This document shows, one piece after another, positions 10,713-29,121 of a stretch of 64,000 nucleotides of DNA. This stretch comes from Flaccisagitta enflata. Its lineage: Eukaryota; Chaetognatha; Sagittoidea; Aphragmophora. Each line of letters opens with the position of its first letter. The first letter of the stretch is position 1. Made by a program: the position numbers and the translations under genes. Below the pieces are notes generated by a model. It saw only the letters and a program-made list of their open reading frames with translations. It had not been told where the DNA came from and made no database searches. The stretch lies in NCBI GenBank assembly GCA_965153355.1, contig OZ231126.1:39804001-39868000 (forward strand), in the 5' to 3' direction.

Positions 10713-12888
10713 TCAGACAGAAAACAGCATAAAATGCGTAGAAATAAAAAGAATTCAAAAAATCATAATATGGAAACTATTTATCACACAGAATTCTGCT
10801 TGGCACTATCTGAAAGAGAATGATTAGCTCTCTCTTAGCTGTTAATTTCATGCGTACTCCTATTTGGCCCGAAAAAGTATCAACTTTCTCAAACTCTTCA
10901 TGAGCAAAAGGGAAATCCGAAACACTCAGCAGGTAGCAACAAGGCCAACACCTGTAAGTCGCGTGCGAGACTTACAGATTGACTTAGAATGATTTAGAAT
11001 GACTTAGAATGACTCAGTATACTCTTAAATGACTTTAAATGACTTAAAGAAATAAAATTGATAAAAAAAGTAAAAGTGTGACCGACAGACCGTCCGACCA
11101 ACTGACGGACGGACGGACGGACGAACGGACAAGGCGGAGTGTAAAGTCGCGTGCACGCGACTAAAAAGCCGTGGGAACTTCGTTTCTTTGACTTTTTTCC
11201 AAATGAGGGAATAAAAGAGAAAGAATTCTGTGTTGGGCAGTAAACCGATAATACAGAATTCTTGTGTCTCTTTAAGGGTATGATGAATGAATGAATGAAT
11301 GAATGAATGAATGACTGAATGACTGAATGAATGAATGAATGAATGAATGAATGAATGAATGAATGAATGATTGAATGATCATACTCATCGTTAATATTTC
11401 ATTATCAATAGATTATTAATCATAAAAATAGAGTAAACCAATAATACAGAGTTCTTGAGTCTTTTTATCTACAGCACAGTATGTTCTGTAAGAATGTCGC
11501 TTGTTTATTGGTTGCTAGGGAGCATCACAAGCACTGTGCTTTTAAAAAAAATTTCAGTGAAAAGTCATATAACTGTGGGTTTTTCTGCATTTTTGAGCAG
11601 TATTGGGGTGTAAGAGCATGTAACTAGCAAAAACAAAATCATTCCCCGAGCGCTTTTTGAGTAATCTTCAAAATAGCAAAAAATTAAACCACTCTTTAAT
11701 GCAGATTCTTATGAGTTGTGTTGACTCATTTTTCAATGCCATAATGTTTTTCTATACAAAATTTCCTTTCATTTGATAGGTCACACTATATGGTTTTATA
11801 TAAAAATTAGGTTCTTATATTTTGAGCCACTGTTACATTTTTGTAACAGTGACTCAAAAAATGAAAATTGTGATTTTTTGCAAAAGTATGGAGTGCGACC
11901 TATCAAATGAAAGGAAATTTTGCATAGTTTAACAATATGGAATCAGAAATTTAGTCAACACATCCCAGAAGAATCTGCATTGAAAATAGGTCTATTTTTC
12001 TCTGATTTTGAAGATTACTCAAAAAGCGCTCGGGGAATGATTTTGTTTTTGCTAGTTACATGTTCTTACATCCCATTACTGCTCAAAAATGCAGAAAAAC
12101 CCACAGTTATATGATTTTTCACTCAGAATTGTTTTAAAAGTACAGTGCAGGGTTGTTACTCATGGATACGCTCCTTAGCATAGCCAAACAATTCAGTATT
12201 CTTCCAGAACAAATTTTGGGAAAGTTGTAGCAAATTTAATTTTAAGCGATATTCCCTAAAAACAAGGCCGGATACACGGCAATCCAATCGCGGACGGTTG
12301 GGCAGGAGCAGTAATGCGAAAACCGCTTGGAATTCAAAAATGTGATGGACGGACGGACGGACGGACGGACGGACGGACGGACGGACGGACGGACGGACGG
12401 ACGGACGGACGGACCTACCGACCGACACGGCAAGGTGTAGAGTCGCGTGTCCGCGACTAAAAATCTCCTAAAATATTGATATTTTAACAAGATTACGTGG
12501 AAATATGTTTTCATGGCAACCGACCATCATGGAGAGTAAATAATTTTTTTGATAGTTAATATTTCAAATATCAGTCCCCTAGCTTCATTTCTCTTCCCAT
12601 AATACGTGATCTCAAGACGAGATCTACTGTACCAGATACAGATACAAGATAATGACTAGATAAATCTACAACAGAATTTAGCATTTTGTTTCATATCTTA
12701 CCAAACAAGTATAATAGATAAGCCCACAACAGAGTTTTCCATGTCGATTTTGCCACTTCAAAGAGGAGAGCATAAACAGCCAAAAAATGAAAGAACGCAA
12801 ATTTGGCCACATTAGACCAGTAAATGTGCGGTTTGAAGTTACTTTTTGAGTTAGGTGAACTGTCGGAGACTTGATCGTGAAGTCGCAT
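6179..12888 (-). CDS. SCD: Acyl-CoA delta-9 desaturase (stearoyl-CoA desaturase) gene, multi-exon
   Basis: This gene encodes a membrane-bound di-iron fatty acyl-CoA desaturase of the endoplasmic reticulum, which places the cis-9 double bond in stearoyl- or palmitoyl-CoA. Five exons were assembled: 12888-12702, 10353-10194, 9680-9528, 6961-6778 and 6466-6179. All three histidine boxes are intact: HRLWAH, HRVHH and HNYHH. Splice phases agree at the first two junctions (1/1 and 2/2) and at the last (0/0). The exons give about 323 residues. The stretch between VFQR and YMVAGVLRY, about 40 residues in family members, is missing, so one exon with phase 2 at both ends is expected between 9527 and 6962. 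That intron carries a 0.9 kb palindrome. The family assignment is certain; whether this copy is functional depends on the missing exon. Confidence 0.9.
6664..6834 (-). repeat. 57-bp tandem repeat of exon tail plus splice donor (desaturase)
   Basis: Three 57-bp units lie head to tail. Unit 1 (6778-6834) is the end of the exon, unit 2 (6721-6777) repeats it with the donor CCACAG/GTTA intact, and unit 3 (6664-6720) is decayed. Unit 2 reads in frame as [19 protein letters not shown]. Confidence 0.9.
6778..6961 (-). CDS. SCD: Desaturase exon with histidine box 3
   Basis: Sixty-one codons follow the acceptor TTTCAAACAG (phase 2). The exon encodes [29 protein letters not shown] and [20 protein letters not shown] and the HNYHH box are diagnostic of the family. 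The donor GTTAGT leaves phase 0. Directly after it, 57-base copies of the exon tail with its donor recur twice, the first of them still an open frame. Confidence 0.92.
7000..8220. other. Desaturase intron sequence, missing exon expected here or in 9155-9527
   Basis: The sequence is AT-rich. Two related 60-bp segments, with CAGCTATGCTCACTGACATG and CAGCTATGCTCATAAACATG, lie at 7705 and 7850. No frame matching the conserved segment after VFQR was found. Confidence 0.4.
7565..7632. repeat. 18-bp tandem repeat
   Basis: Four units of CTTCAAAATATCTG. Confidence 0.8.
8225..9150. mobile_element. 0.93-kb palindrome in a desaturase intron
   Basis: The arms mirror each other from CAATTCGGCCAGGATTCCCA to GGGATTCCTGGCCGAATTG. 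The centre at about 8705 is ATGCAAATGAGATCTCATTT GCAT, with essentially no loop. No coding sequence; the long frames in it are mirror images of one another. Confidence 0.93.
9224..9318. repeat. CT microsatellite
   Basis: About 47 CT units. Confidence 0.98.
9528..9680 (-). CDS. SCD: Desaturase exon 3
   Basis: This exon encodes [20 protein letters not shown], then [20 protein letters not shown] and ADPLLVFQ, close to the consensus of animal delta-9 desaturases just after histidine box 2. The acceptor is TTCAATCGCAG and the donor GTTTGATT. It has phase 2 at both ends and 50 whole codons. The next exon upstream of the third histidine box was not found. Confidence 0.9.
9725..9910 (+). mobile_element. 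Degenerate family A element
   Basis: GGGGCAGTGATG, a GGATGGATGGAC array and CTTATAGAGTCGTATACACC-TGACTAAAA remain. Confidence 0.65.
10110..10226 (-). repeat. Decayed tandem copies of the exon-2 tail and donor (desaturase)
   Basis: On the minus strand the exon end GACCACAGAGTACATCAT is followed, after the donor, by GACCACAGAGCTCATCAT and then by GACCACAAAGTCTATCAT. The unit is about 35 bp and divergence rises with distance from the exon. Confidence 0.85.
10194..10353 (-). CDS. SCD: Desaturase exon 2 with histidine boxes 1 and 2
   Basis: The acceptor GCGATGTAG opens the exon in phase 1. It encodes [20 protein letters not shown], then [16 protein letters not shown], then [15 protein letters not shown] is histidine box 1 (HX4H) and HRVHH is box 2 (HX2HH). 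The donor GTAGGAG leaves phase 2 and joins exon 3 as [12 protein letters not shown], the classic SCD junction. A plus-strand frame over the same bases looks superficially cysteine-rich and is only the antisense shadow. Confidence 0.9.
10570..10634. mobile_element. Family B fragment
   Basis: GTGTTCTACAGGACATCGTC and CCTTCGGGGCCGCTG are left, next to a GA array. Confidence 0.6.
10632..10720. repeat. GA then GACA microsatellite
   Basis: About 30 GA units, then six GACA units. Confidence 0.97.
10948..11167 (+). mobile_element. Family A2 element in desaturase intron 1
   Basis: AACAAGGCCAACACCTGTAA starts it. GACTTAGAATGA repeats and a GGAC array follow, then the hairpin GTCGCGTGCACGCGAC plus TAAAAA. 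Confidence 0.9.
11279..11371. repeat. GAAT microsatellite
   Basis: About 22 GAAT units with two GACT variants. Confidence 0.97.
11531..12149. mobile_element. 0.6-kb near-perfect palindrome
   Basis: The arms run from GCACTGTGCTTTTAAAA to TTTTAAAAGTACAGTGC. The inner text CATATAACTGTGGGTTTTTC is mirrored at 12097-12116 and AGCGCTTTTTGAGTAATC at 12013-12030. The centre is the hairpin CACTGTTACATTTTTGTAAC near 11835. Confidence 0.92.
12263..12462 (+). mobile_element. Family A element with long GGAC array
   Basis: It starts ACAAGGCCGGATACACGGCA. The 5' internal motif is ATCGCGGAC and the 3' hairpin is GTCGCGTGTCCGCGAC, so the stem change is matched at both places. The GGAC array covers 12348-12413. 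Confidence 0.92.
12645..12740 (-). repeat. Decayed duplicate of the desaturase exon-1 tail
   Basis: The exon end CTCTGTTGTGGGCTTATCTA recurs 25 bases after the donor as TTCTGTTGTAGATTTATCTA, followed in both by a TTAT-C-TTGT block. Confidence 0.65.
12702..12888 (-). CDS. SCD: Desaturase exon 1
   Basis: This exon begins at a likely initiator ATG (12888) and encodes a short hydrophilic N-terminus, then [16 protein letters not shown] and [14 protein letters not shown]. These match the first membrane segments before the HRLWAH box in SCD proteins. The donor GTAAGATATG follows TTGTTTG and leaves phase 1. No in-frame ATG lies upstream before a stop, which supports this start, though a 5' coding exon cannot be excluded. 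About 25 bases into the intron there is a decayed copy of the exon tail. Confidence 0.82.
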
Positions 12889-13049
12889 GATAATGCTTCT
12901 TTTTTGAGTCTTTTTGGAGCATGTCCGGCGTGCTCAATCAAAAGAATTTTAGAAGATAAAAAAGAATATCATGGCACGTCATAAAAAATGAATATATGAC
13001 ATGCCACGTTATAGAAATAGAATCAATTTTATCTTTGGAATGAAAATAT

Positions 13050-13200
13050 TTTTAGTCGCGGACTTGCAACTCTCTGACAGGCTTTGTCCGTCCGTCCATC
13101 CATTCGTTCATCCGTCCGTCAGTCAAAACGTGTAAAAACGCATCTTTCCGCCTCCACCTCCCCGGTCCGCAAAGATATTTCAACCCTGAGTCACTTGTTC
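13050..13200 (-). mobile_element. Family A element
   Basis: The hairpin end TTTTTAGTCGCGGACTTGCA is followed by a short TCCG array, and CCCCGGTCCGCAAAGATATT marks the 5' side. Confidence 0.8.
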
Positions 13201-13331
13201 ACATGCGTATCCTCATACTTTTGATCTAGGAAGGACAACGAAAATGAAAAAAAAAAAAAAAATCACGACCACCCACATCTCAAGTACGTAAGTTGAATAG
13301 TCAATGCTCAGCCTATTTCTCACCTGACGAT

Positions 13332-13556
13332 TTTAAGTCGCGTGCTACGCGACTCTACACCCTGCTTTGTCGGTCCGTCAGTCCGTCCGTCCGTCCGTCG
13401 GGCCGTCCGTCCGTCTGTTGGTCTGTTACACTTTACTTTTTTTGGGTTTTGTCGGTCTTTGGCCTCACCGCTCCTACCCAAATGATCAAGTGACCTCAAA
13501 CCCGGCCCCTGCCCACCCACACGCGACTGGGGTAGCCGTATATCCGGCCTTGTTAA
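13332..13556 (-). mobile_element. Family A element
   Basis: The hairpin is GTCGCGTGCTACGCGAC. The 5' side reads CCCACCCACACGCGAC, then GCCGTATATCCGGCCTTGTT. The 5' copy of the stem (CACGCGAC) again follows the subfamily stem. Confidence 0.9.
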
Positions 13557-13559
13557 CAA

Positions 13560-14575
13560 AAGAGACAGAGGAAAAAAAAAGAGAAAAGCTTGGCATAAAA
13601 AGTAGCATTTCCACGCGGCTTACATCGAGGAGGGTCTTATAGATGTCCCGACTGTTTCTCCCATTATACTTCTTTCTTTTTTCTCGGTTGCTATCAATAG
13701 AGACTTTTTCGTTTTATCTTCTTCCGGTGAACACAAATTAGATCGTGATAAGGCAATCAGGTTTGACGTGCAGCTAGATGCAATGTGGCAAACATGAGGG
13801 GAATTCACATCAGATATTCTGTATTTCTCCTTTGAGGAACTGGTAAGGATATGCGTGGTGAGGCTGGACATAATTGTATCCGAAATCTGATTCACGAGTG
13901 ACGAAATTGGAAAAGGAGATATTGAGAAACTATTGTGAAAGACCAAAATTTGGGCAATTTTTCTCAAATTGGCAGCGAAAGTGAGGCGACATTGACGGAT
14001 CTTAAGTAACCGTTGCAAAACTATTCATTCACCGTCGCCTTTTCCTCCCGACTTGATTATTATTCATTTTCGTCATTGATTGCCTATCTATTGACTATTG
14101 TTCGGCCTTTCGCGCTTTTGCTTCGTAAATTGACTAACAAAAGAATCTTTTTATTTCTTTAATAACAGAATTAGTAAGGTACGTTGATGATTAGGTAACC
14201 TGACTAACTGACTACCTGAGGGTCAAGATTGTGATAGTGCAATGACTTTTACAAAACCTCCCACTGAGGAGGTATTTCCTACATTCAAATTTCTGGAATT
14301 ATGTACTTGTTTTAAACTGGCATTTATTTTGAGTGAGTTCTCATTAATAACTATATGACTTTTTAGCGCTATCAAATTTCTTCTCCAGTCAATCATGTTG
14401 CGTCTTCGTAGATAAGGAAGCGTAGTGTTCGGTTTGTCCGTCGAAATGTTGGTCCAGCACGCAAACATTTATTTTAACTTTCACGATATCTTGGGCTCTC
14501 ACTCTTATAAAATTCTGCCATAAAAACCGTTCATTCAAAGAGTACTCATCGTTGGCCTACATAAACTTGTTCAGC
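13560..14575. other. No gene recognised
   Basis: The region between the desaturase gene and the MITE at 14576 holds no convincing exon. A minus frame at 13620-14018 is open but has no motif. Confidence 0.4.
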
Positions 14576-15163
14576 TAACACCCCTGACAAAATTAGGCGA
14601 ACTGGGGTTGAATTTCATGTATTTGTGCCTGACAAAGTGATTCAAATGGTACTTTGGGATATGTACATATGGACTAAGGTAAATTCCGTTCAAGTTCAGC
14701 CAAAATTACCAAAAAGAATAGGTTGAAATTCTATTTTATAGCCATTCTCTGATGAAAGACAGTTCGACTTTGTCCATTATTACCAAGTTTCTTATTGCAC
14801 ATTTTTTTAGCCTCAAGGGCTGCCCCTGCCCATTTCTTTGACCTCCTCTCTTAGTTTTATCTACAGAATGAGTTTTTAGCCATCAAAGGCCAAAAAAGTT
14901 GGGTATGGGCCGCGAAAAACAGCTGTAGGGTTGTGCCATCTTTTTGTAAAGATATTTCTGGGAAAATCTGTCACAATCTGATTTGCCGTTTCTGACTTAT
15001 CACCTTCAAATCCTTCTACCAGTGAATAATCCCCGTATGTTGCTCTACTATGTTAAAATATGACATTTTAGCTATCTCTATGTCAAATCTTGCAGAGCTT
15101 GGGCCAATTTTTCACCCTCTAGGGCATATGTTCCCAGTTCGCCTAATTATGTCAGGGGTGTTA
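14576..15163. mobile_element. 0.59-kb MITE-like element
   Basis: The terminal inverted repeats are TAACACCCCTGACAAAATTA continuing GGCGAACTGGG, and the inverse at 15133-15163. The interior is non-coding and only partly mirrored. Confidence 0.85.
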
Positions 15164-15350
15164 TTACGTAGCCCAAGAAAATACATGGATGACAGAATTG
15201 AAATTGCACGGGTGAGTATATTTCAGACGATTTATTTCCGCTTATCATCCAGTACGATCATCCAGCGATACCAAGTTGTTGTAATAATGAGCACAATCAC
15301 AGGGTGTTGGGTTGATTTTTACATGGAGAATCACAATAAAGACGAGGAGA

Positions 15351-15353
<3 letters not shown>

Positions 15354-15444
<91 letters not shown>

Positions 15445-15445
15445 C
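15354..15445. repeat. GA then CAGA microsatellite
   Basis: About 32 GA units, then seven CAGA units. Confidence 0.97.
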
Positions 15446-15675
15446 TGGCAGAGACTGAGCAAGACAGAGACAGACAAAAAGCTAGAGAGAGAGAGATTAA
15501 GTAAAAATTAAAGTAGATAACATGTTTGGTCTGCGTCCATCTCCAACAGTCGACAACTAACATGTAGGTAGACTATAATTTTCAATGCTATGAACAACAG
15601 GACATCTATGATCGCATACGCACATGGATATACAGACAAATACACAAATATACGAACACGCACAAACGCGCGCGC

Positions 15676-15801
<126 letters not shown>

Positions 15802-15854
15802 GACCGCGCTCGCAACCACATACTATATCACTCAGTCTCAGACGTAGTTTGTTT

Positions 15855-16758
15855 GGTCACTAGAACGACTAAATGAAGCACAAAAAAGAAAAAAAGAAAA
15901 AAAGGAAAAAAAAGAAAAGAAAAACAAGTATGAAAGGGAAGTTTAGAGAACGCGACAAAACATACGGTGCATTTTGATTGGAATATTGCCTAAAAACCTG
16001 TTTAAGTATAATACTCCGAAATAGTTTAATCGAGTAAGATTTTTTACATTTAGTCGGTAAATATCAAATATCATAAATAGTTAAAGAATCCAGGTTATTT
16101 TCAGCGATATTCTTAATCAAAAACCGCGTATGAGACTGTATCATTTTCATTTAGCATCATATCACATCTTTTAGGACATAGTTGTTTATTTCACTCAAAA
16201 GAAATAAAAATTGTCATCATCAGAGGACTTCTATATTTAGTATCTTTAGTATTCCTTCTATGATCGGTTTTCTTTGTCCTCGTCATATTCATTCTTTGTT
16301 ATGGTTCGGTCACTAGAACGACTAAATGAAGCACAAAAAAGAAAAAAAGAAAAGAAAAAAGAAAAGAAAAACAAGTATGAAAGGGAAGTTTAGAGAACGC
16401 GACAAAACAGTAATATCATACGGTGCATTTTGATTGGAATATTGCCTAAAAACCTGTTTAAGTGTAATACTCCAAAATAGTTTAATCAAGTAAGGTTTTT
16501 TACATTTACTTGGTAGATATCAAATATCATTAATAGTTAAAGAATCCAGGTTTTTTTTCAACGATATTCTTAATCAAAAACTGCGTATGAGACTGTATCA
16601 TTTTCATTTAGCATCATATCACATCTTTTAGGACATAGTTGTTTATTTCACTCAAAAGAAATAAAAATTGTCATCATCAGAGGACTTCTATATTTAGTAT
16701 CTTTAGTATTCCTTCTATGATCGGTTTTCTTTGTCCTCGTCATATTCATTCTTTGGTA
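15855..16758. repeat. 451-bp tandem duplication
   Basis: Two head-to-tail copies (15855-16304 and 16308-16758) both run from GGTCACTAGAACGACTAAAT to CATATTCATTCTTTG. They differ by a few substitutions and a short A-rich indel, so the duplication is recent. No gene is seen in either copy. Confidence 0.93.
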
Positions 16759-16849
16759 TGTCCATCCAGACCTGTGCATTTTAGTGTAGCGAATTGAGCC
16801 GCTACACGGAGTAGCATGGGGCATCTCAGAATATTTTTAAGAGGGAAGA

Positions 16850-17012
16850 AAAAGAAGAAAAGAAAGAAGGAGAAGGAGAAGGAGAAGGAGAAGAAGGAGA
16901 AGAAGAAGACGAAGAAGAAGAAGAAGAAGAAGAAGAAGAAGAAGAAGAAGAAGAAGAAGGAGAAGAAGATTAAGATGAAGATGAAGATGAAGATGAAGAA
17001 AAAGAAGAAGTA
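16850..17012. repeat. GAA trinucleotide array
   Basis: GAA/GAAG units plus GATGAA at the end. Confidence 0.95.
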
Positions 17013-17020
17013 AGAGAACA

Positions 17021-17250
17021 AGGCCAAGTAGGCCAACAATGCGTCCTCTTTGAGTGAATGTTTTTTATGAACGAATGTTGTTTATGAATGAATGTTGTTT
17101 ATGAATAAATGAATGGATGAATTATTCAATGTATGCTACTTTTCTGATGAAAAAATGCAAGATTCTGATGCTTTTTATGAATGCGTTACCCAACAGACAG
17201 ACCAACCGACGGACACAGCCTATTATAGAGATGCGAGGACGCATCTAAAA
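17021..17250 (+). mobile_element. Family A variant with GATGCG stem
   Basis: It ends in AGATGCGAGGACGCATCTAA, where the stem GATGCG/CGCATC replaces GTTGCG/CGCAAC. It is preceded by CAACCGACGGACACAGCC. Confidence 0.7.
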
Positions 17251-17540
17251 AAGAAGAAGTAGGAGAGAGAAAGTAAAAGAAGAAACTGAAATAGGAGAGT
17301 GAATTTTCTTGTGCTGAAGTTGGAGGGTATAGGGGGCTACCCGGAAGGATAAAAGAATGTACAGGCCTGCAATTCAGAACATGTCCATTGTCCAATTATC
17401 ACATGATAGCATGGAGTCATATTTTACTTGGCTCAAAATCACCATGAGACAGTTTATCATTGAAAATATACCAGAAATCCAAGAGAGTATGAAAAACTCA
17501 TGATAGCTTCCGGCTTCAAATCATTGAGAAAATTTGCAAA

Positions 17541-25193
<7,653 letters not shown>

Positions 25194-25328
25194 CTAATGA
25201 AAGAAAAGAATCAATCTAACGCTATCAGACGATCTCTTGTCCTTTTTGCAATATGTTCGACCTGGTAACGTGCGAGGCTGTGTGCCTGTATTGCTTTTAT
25301 GTTTCACGATTTTAAAACATTACTATGA

Positions 25329-25926
25329 ATAACCATAAATGCAATAAAAATGGCCGATTTTTCATCAGCTTTGAGCACAGATTTTGGTCAAAAAATTCTT
25401 GGGACCATCCTAAAATTCATGCATTGTAGAAACATATCAAAAATGTCTTTCATTTGAGTCCATGCAGCAACTTTTTTCTCAATTCTTTTAGAAAATATGA
25501 CAGATTAAGGGCTAACAACTAAATTGCTTCCTCATGAAAAAATGGCCTAATTTGTCACTCGGATTTTCTGAAATATTTTAGATGAGTAAAAATGATAGAA
25601 GATCTTTATCAATTTCAATGAAATTTTAGGTGCCAGTTGACCTGTATTTGCCCCAATATCAATTCAATTTTTGTCGATATCGGGCAATGTCTTCTGTGAT
25701 TTTTTATGGAACTTTGTAAAGATACCATGGGCAGTTTCAAAATTGAGTGGTTTTGCTAATATTACTCTCATTTGAATATTCATTGAGTTAGTGGTCCCAC
25801 AAAAGTTTCAAATGAAAGATCTGTTGATGGGCTTTCCAGGCGTCATGAATTTTGCTATGTTCAGATGAATTTTTGATCCTTTACAGCCCTTTCAAAAATC
25901 GGCCATTTTTATTGCACTTATGGTTA
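25329..25926. mobile_element. 0.6-kb MITE-like element
   Basis: The terminal inverted repeats are TAACCATAAATGCAATAAAA plus ATGGCCGATTTTT, mirrored at 25893-25925. The ends carry TTAA-like flanks (GGTTAACC). Confidence 0.85.
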
Positions 25927-26239
25927 ACCGACTGAGCCCGTGGGCGCTACGATAAATGGGCAGCTTGGGGGAGTGGAAATTGTCTATGAATATCACTGAG
26001 GAGGGGGAGAGGGAGAGTGAGAAGGACGAAGAAGGATAGGAGGGGTTGGAAAAGAAAGAAGAGAAGGAGACAAAGAAGAGAGGCAAGTTGGATGAGTTTC
26101 AAAAGTGTTTTAAAGTTTCTTCCCCGATTGGAAGGCACACAAGCTGATTTAAACGTTCCACCCCGAAGAGAAGGAACAAAACCATTTTCACATCGTCGCA
26201 AAAGAAACGTAAACAAGCCCAACTTGATAAGGCTGATTA

Positions 26240-26335
26240 AGAATGAATGAATAAATGAATCGATGAATGAATGAATGAATGAATGAATGAATGAATGAAT
26301 CAATCAATGAATGAATGAATCAATGAATGAAAATG
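26240..26335. repeat. GAAT microsatellite
   Basis: About 23 impure units. Confidence 0.95.
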
Positions 26336-26653
26336 AATGTGGGCGCTTATAACTAGGAAGGCATGAGAGGAAGAAAGACGTCGGAATCGGCCATTTTGCG
26401 CAGTTCTAACGAATGCATGTCGGACCAATGGACGGACAGACAGATAGACAGACAGACGGACATGACGCGACATGACGCATGGACAGACATAACAAGGAAA
26501 GTCGATAACTCACAGCGATATACAAAGACAATCTCTCAAATGGATATGAATCGAAACACAAACAGACACAAATATAAACAGAGACCCACTCAAGCAGACA
26601 GACACACGGAGTGGTGCAAACAAACATCACACGCGGACAAAAATACATGAACT

Positions 26654-26768
<115 letters not shown>

Positions 26769-26984
26769 CCAAACATAGACGTGTGTTAGGAAATGCTTTG
26801 TCAGACATGAACATAAAATGAACAAAATCAATAGATATGTCACGTCCGTTTGTTTTTGTTACATTTTCATTCAATCATCTCGACCGTTTTCCTAATCCTT
26901 TTTAGTTAACCGTTCCTGTAGTCGTTGTTGTCGTTGTCGTTGCGGTTGTCGTTGTCGTTGTTGTTGTTTTAGCACATCATTCTG

Positions 26985-27285
26985 TTATTTGCGGAAACGC
27001 GACTCTATGCGCGGTTGTCTCACGGTCAGTTCCTCTACAAAATCTTCTTTTGAGATCGATTTTTGCGAATTGGGGACAATTGTACGGCCTTGTTTCAGTC
27101 GCGGACTAGGCTTTGTCCGTCCGACACTCACTACACTAGGCCGTCGGCCCGTTAATCCGTCTCTGATGCTCGAGTCAGAAAAAAAAACGCACTTCCGATT
27201 GGCTACACCCCTTCCCCTCCCTCCCTCTCCCCCCCCCCCACCCGCGTCGGTGACGATATTTGAACCCCGCGTTACTAGTTCATTT
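26985..27285 (-). mobile_element. Two partial family A copies in tandem
   Basis: GCGGAAACGCGACTCTATGC (26990) and GTCGCGGACTAGGCTTTGTC (27098) are two hairpin ends. A single 5' side, CCCACCCGCGTCGGTGACGA, follows. Confidence 0.7.
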
Positions 27286-27453
27286 TTCCGATGTTAATAA
27301 GATTCTGTCACCACCATATTATATTGTGGTTCTGGCGTCTGGTGCTGGATTTGTATATTCGCCTCCCGCATGATAGAGTTATATATGCGAAATTTAGAAG
27401 GCGGGAAGAAAAACAAGAGGAAGAAGAAGAAGGAGAAGAAACGATAGAAAAAG

Positions 27454-27600
27454 AACAACGCCGGATACACGGCCACCAGTTGCGGACGGGTGGGCAGGGG
27501 CGGAAATGCGCATTTTCCCACTTTTCGACCCGATCATTACGGACCAACGGACAGACGGACAAAGCCTCTTATAGAGTTGCGTGTCCGCAACTAAAAACAA
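27454..27600 (+). mobile_element. Family A element, near-consensus short copy
   Basis: It has GCCGGATACACGGCCACC, GTTGCGGACGGGTGGGCAGG, TTTTCCCACTTTTCGACCC, CTCTTATAGAGTTGCGTGTC and CGCAACTAAAAA. Only two GGAC-type units are present. Confidence 0.93.
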
Positions 27601-27693
27601 AAAAAAAGTAAGAGAGGAAGAAGAAAGAGAAGAAGAATAATAAAAAGAGGGAGAAGAAGAAGAAATAAAGACGGAAAGAAAACGAAATGAAAG

Positions 27694-27695
<2 letters not shown>

Positions 27696-27787
<92 letters not shown>

Positions 27788-27804
27788 TTAACAACAACAA
27801 CATT

Positions 27805-27853
<49 letters not shown>

Positions 27854-27894
27854 TTAACAAAAACAACAACAACAACATTAACAAAAACAACATT

Positions 27895-27977
<83 letters not shown>
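27696..27977. repeat. CAA microsatellite
   Basis: About 90 CAA units with CATTAA interruptions in the centre. Confidence 0.98.
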
Positions 27978-28004
27978 AAATAGTCGCATTTTATGGTCAG
28001 GGGT

Positions 28005-28925
28005 AGCCGATGCCCCTGAGATAGTGTATTTGGGGATGAGATAATAAGTGAGGCAGCCGCCCAGGAGGGGCTGATGACCTATTTTTTTCCTTCTTAAAAA
28101 GGTGGGGTCTTGAGGACCAGATTTGAGGTCCAAGGGGCCTGATTTGATGTCTGAGTCGCTTTATTTGAGGTCTAAGAGGCATCATTCAAGCCCAGAGAGG
28201 AGTGATTTGTGCCGAGGGACTTGGATAAAGGTAAAAGTTGAGAAGCTAAGAAGCCAGATTTGGGATCTCACACATGCTCAACATTTAGGCGAAACAGGAT
28301 TACTTGAGTAAGGATTAAGTGTTGTAATTGCTATCAAAACTCATAAAACTGACCCAAATGAACTGATTTGGGGTCCAGGAGGTCTGATTTGGGGTCAGAG
28401 AGCTTGTTTGACGGCTTCAGGTGGGAGAGGGGGGTGGAGCACTGAAATACGGAACTCGAAAAAGATCTCCCTGTATGGAAGTACTACTCGATTAAAAAAA
28501 AAAAAGCCGCACCCTATTTTGAGTGGAAGGATAAGAAAAACAAATGATTTGAACATTTTTTTGTTGAAGTGATTTGAAAAATTTTCAAATTTTCTTTCAT
28601 TCTAGACCAATCCCAAATCTGTATCTCAAACGGTTTAGGAGCTAGAGCTTGTCAAAGTTATCTTCTAATTTGTAAAAATGCTCATTTTTCAATGGGATTG
28701 CAAACTGAAAATGGCAATGTTTTTACTCATTCTTATGCCATTTTTAAACGAATAAAGCTAGAATTTCCAGATTGAAGCCAAATGAAAGATCTTTTCTAAC
28801 GGTCTAAGATTTTAATTAGTTATTTTGAAATTCAATATGACAATCTGCCATTTAAAAGTGCGGCTTTTTTTTATGAGTAGAGTAGTATAGGTCACTGGCC
28901 CCTCCGGGGCCGCCGCCCAAAAACA
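28005..28925 (-). mobile_element. Family B element carrying a nested family C MITE
   Basis: GGTAGCCGATGCCCCTGAGA marks one end and CCTCCGGGGCCGCCGCCCAA the other. Irregular GATTTGAGGTCCAAGGGGCC units fill the middle. The 0.4 kb MITE sits at 28482-28889. Confidence 0.75.
28482..28889. mobile_element. 0.4-kb MITE, family C, nested in a family B element
   Basis: The terminal inverted repeats are GTACTACTCGATT, an A-run and AGCCGCACC, mirrored as GTGCGGC, a T-run and GAGTAGAGTAGTA. The interior phrase CTGTATCTCAAACGGTTTAG is shared with the copy at 54108. Confidence 0.88.
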
Positions 28926-29050
28926 TCAATTACATTAGCAGAGGGATAGGCCTGCGGAACATCTACGTAGATATTCACTAAATTTTAAAAACAAGCCTTG
29001 AAAGTCGAAATGACTGGAAAAATAGATTCGGAAATCGGAAACCGAAGGAG

Positions 29051-29054
<4 letters not shown>

Positions 29055-29117
<63 letters not shown>
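29055..29117. repeat. GA microsatellite
   Basis: About 30 units. Confidence 0.97.

Positions 29118-29121
<4 letters not shown>

Larger units (their letters stand above)
11471..12631. mobile_element. Composite P1 foldback copy with nested insertions
   Basis: The inner arm GTATGTTCTGTAAGAATGTC (11479) and the outer end GAGATCTACTGTA (12619-12631) belong to family P1. A 0.6 kb palindrome (11531-12149) and a family A element (12263-12462) have been inserted between them. All lie in desaturase intron 1. Confidence 0.8.

Noticed and set aside
27591-28133. Long poly-Leu frame
   Set aside because: It is a CAA microsatellite read on the minus strand.
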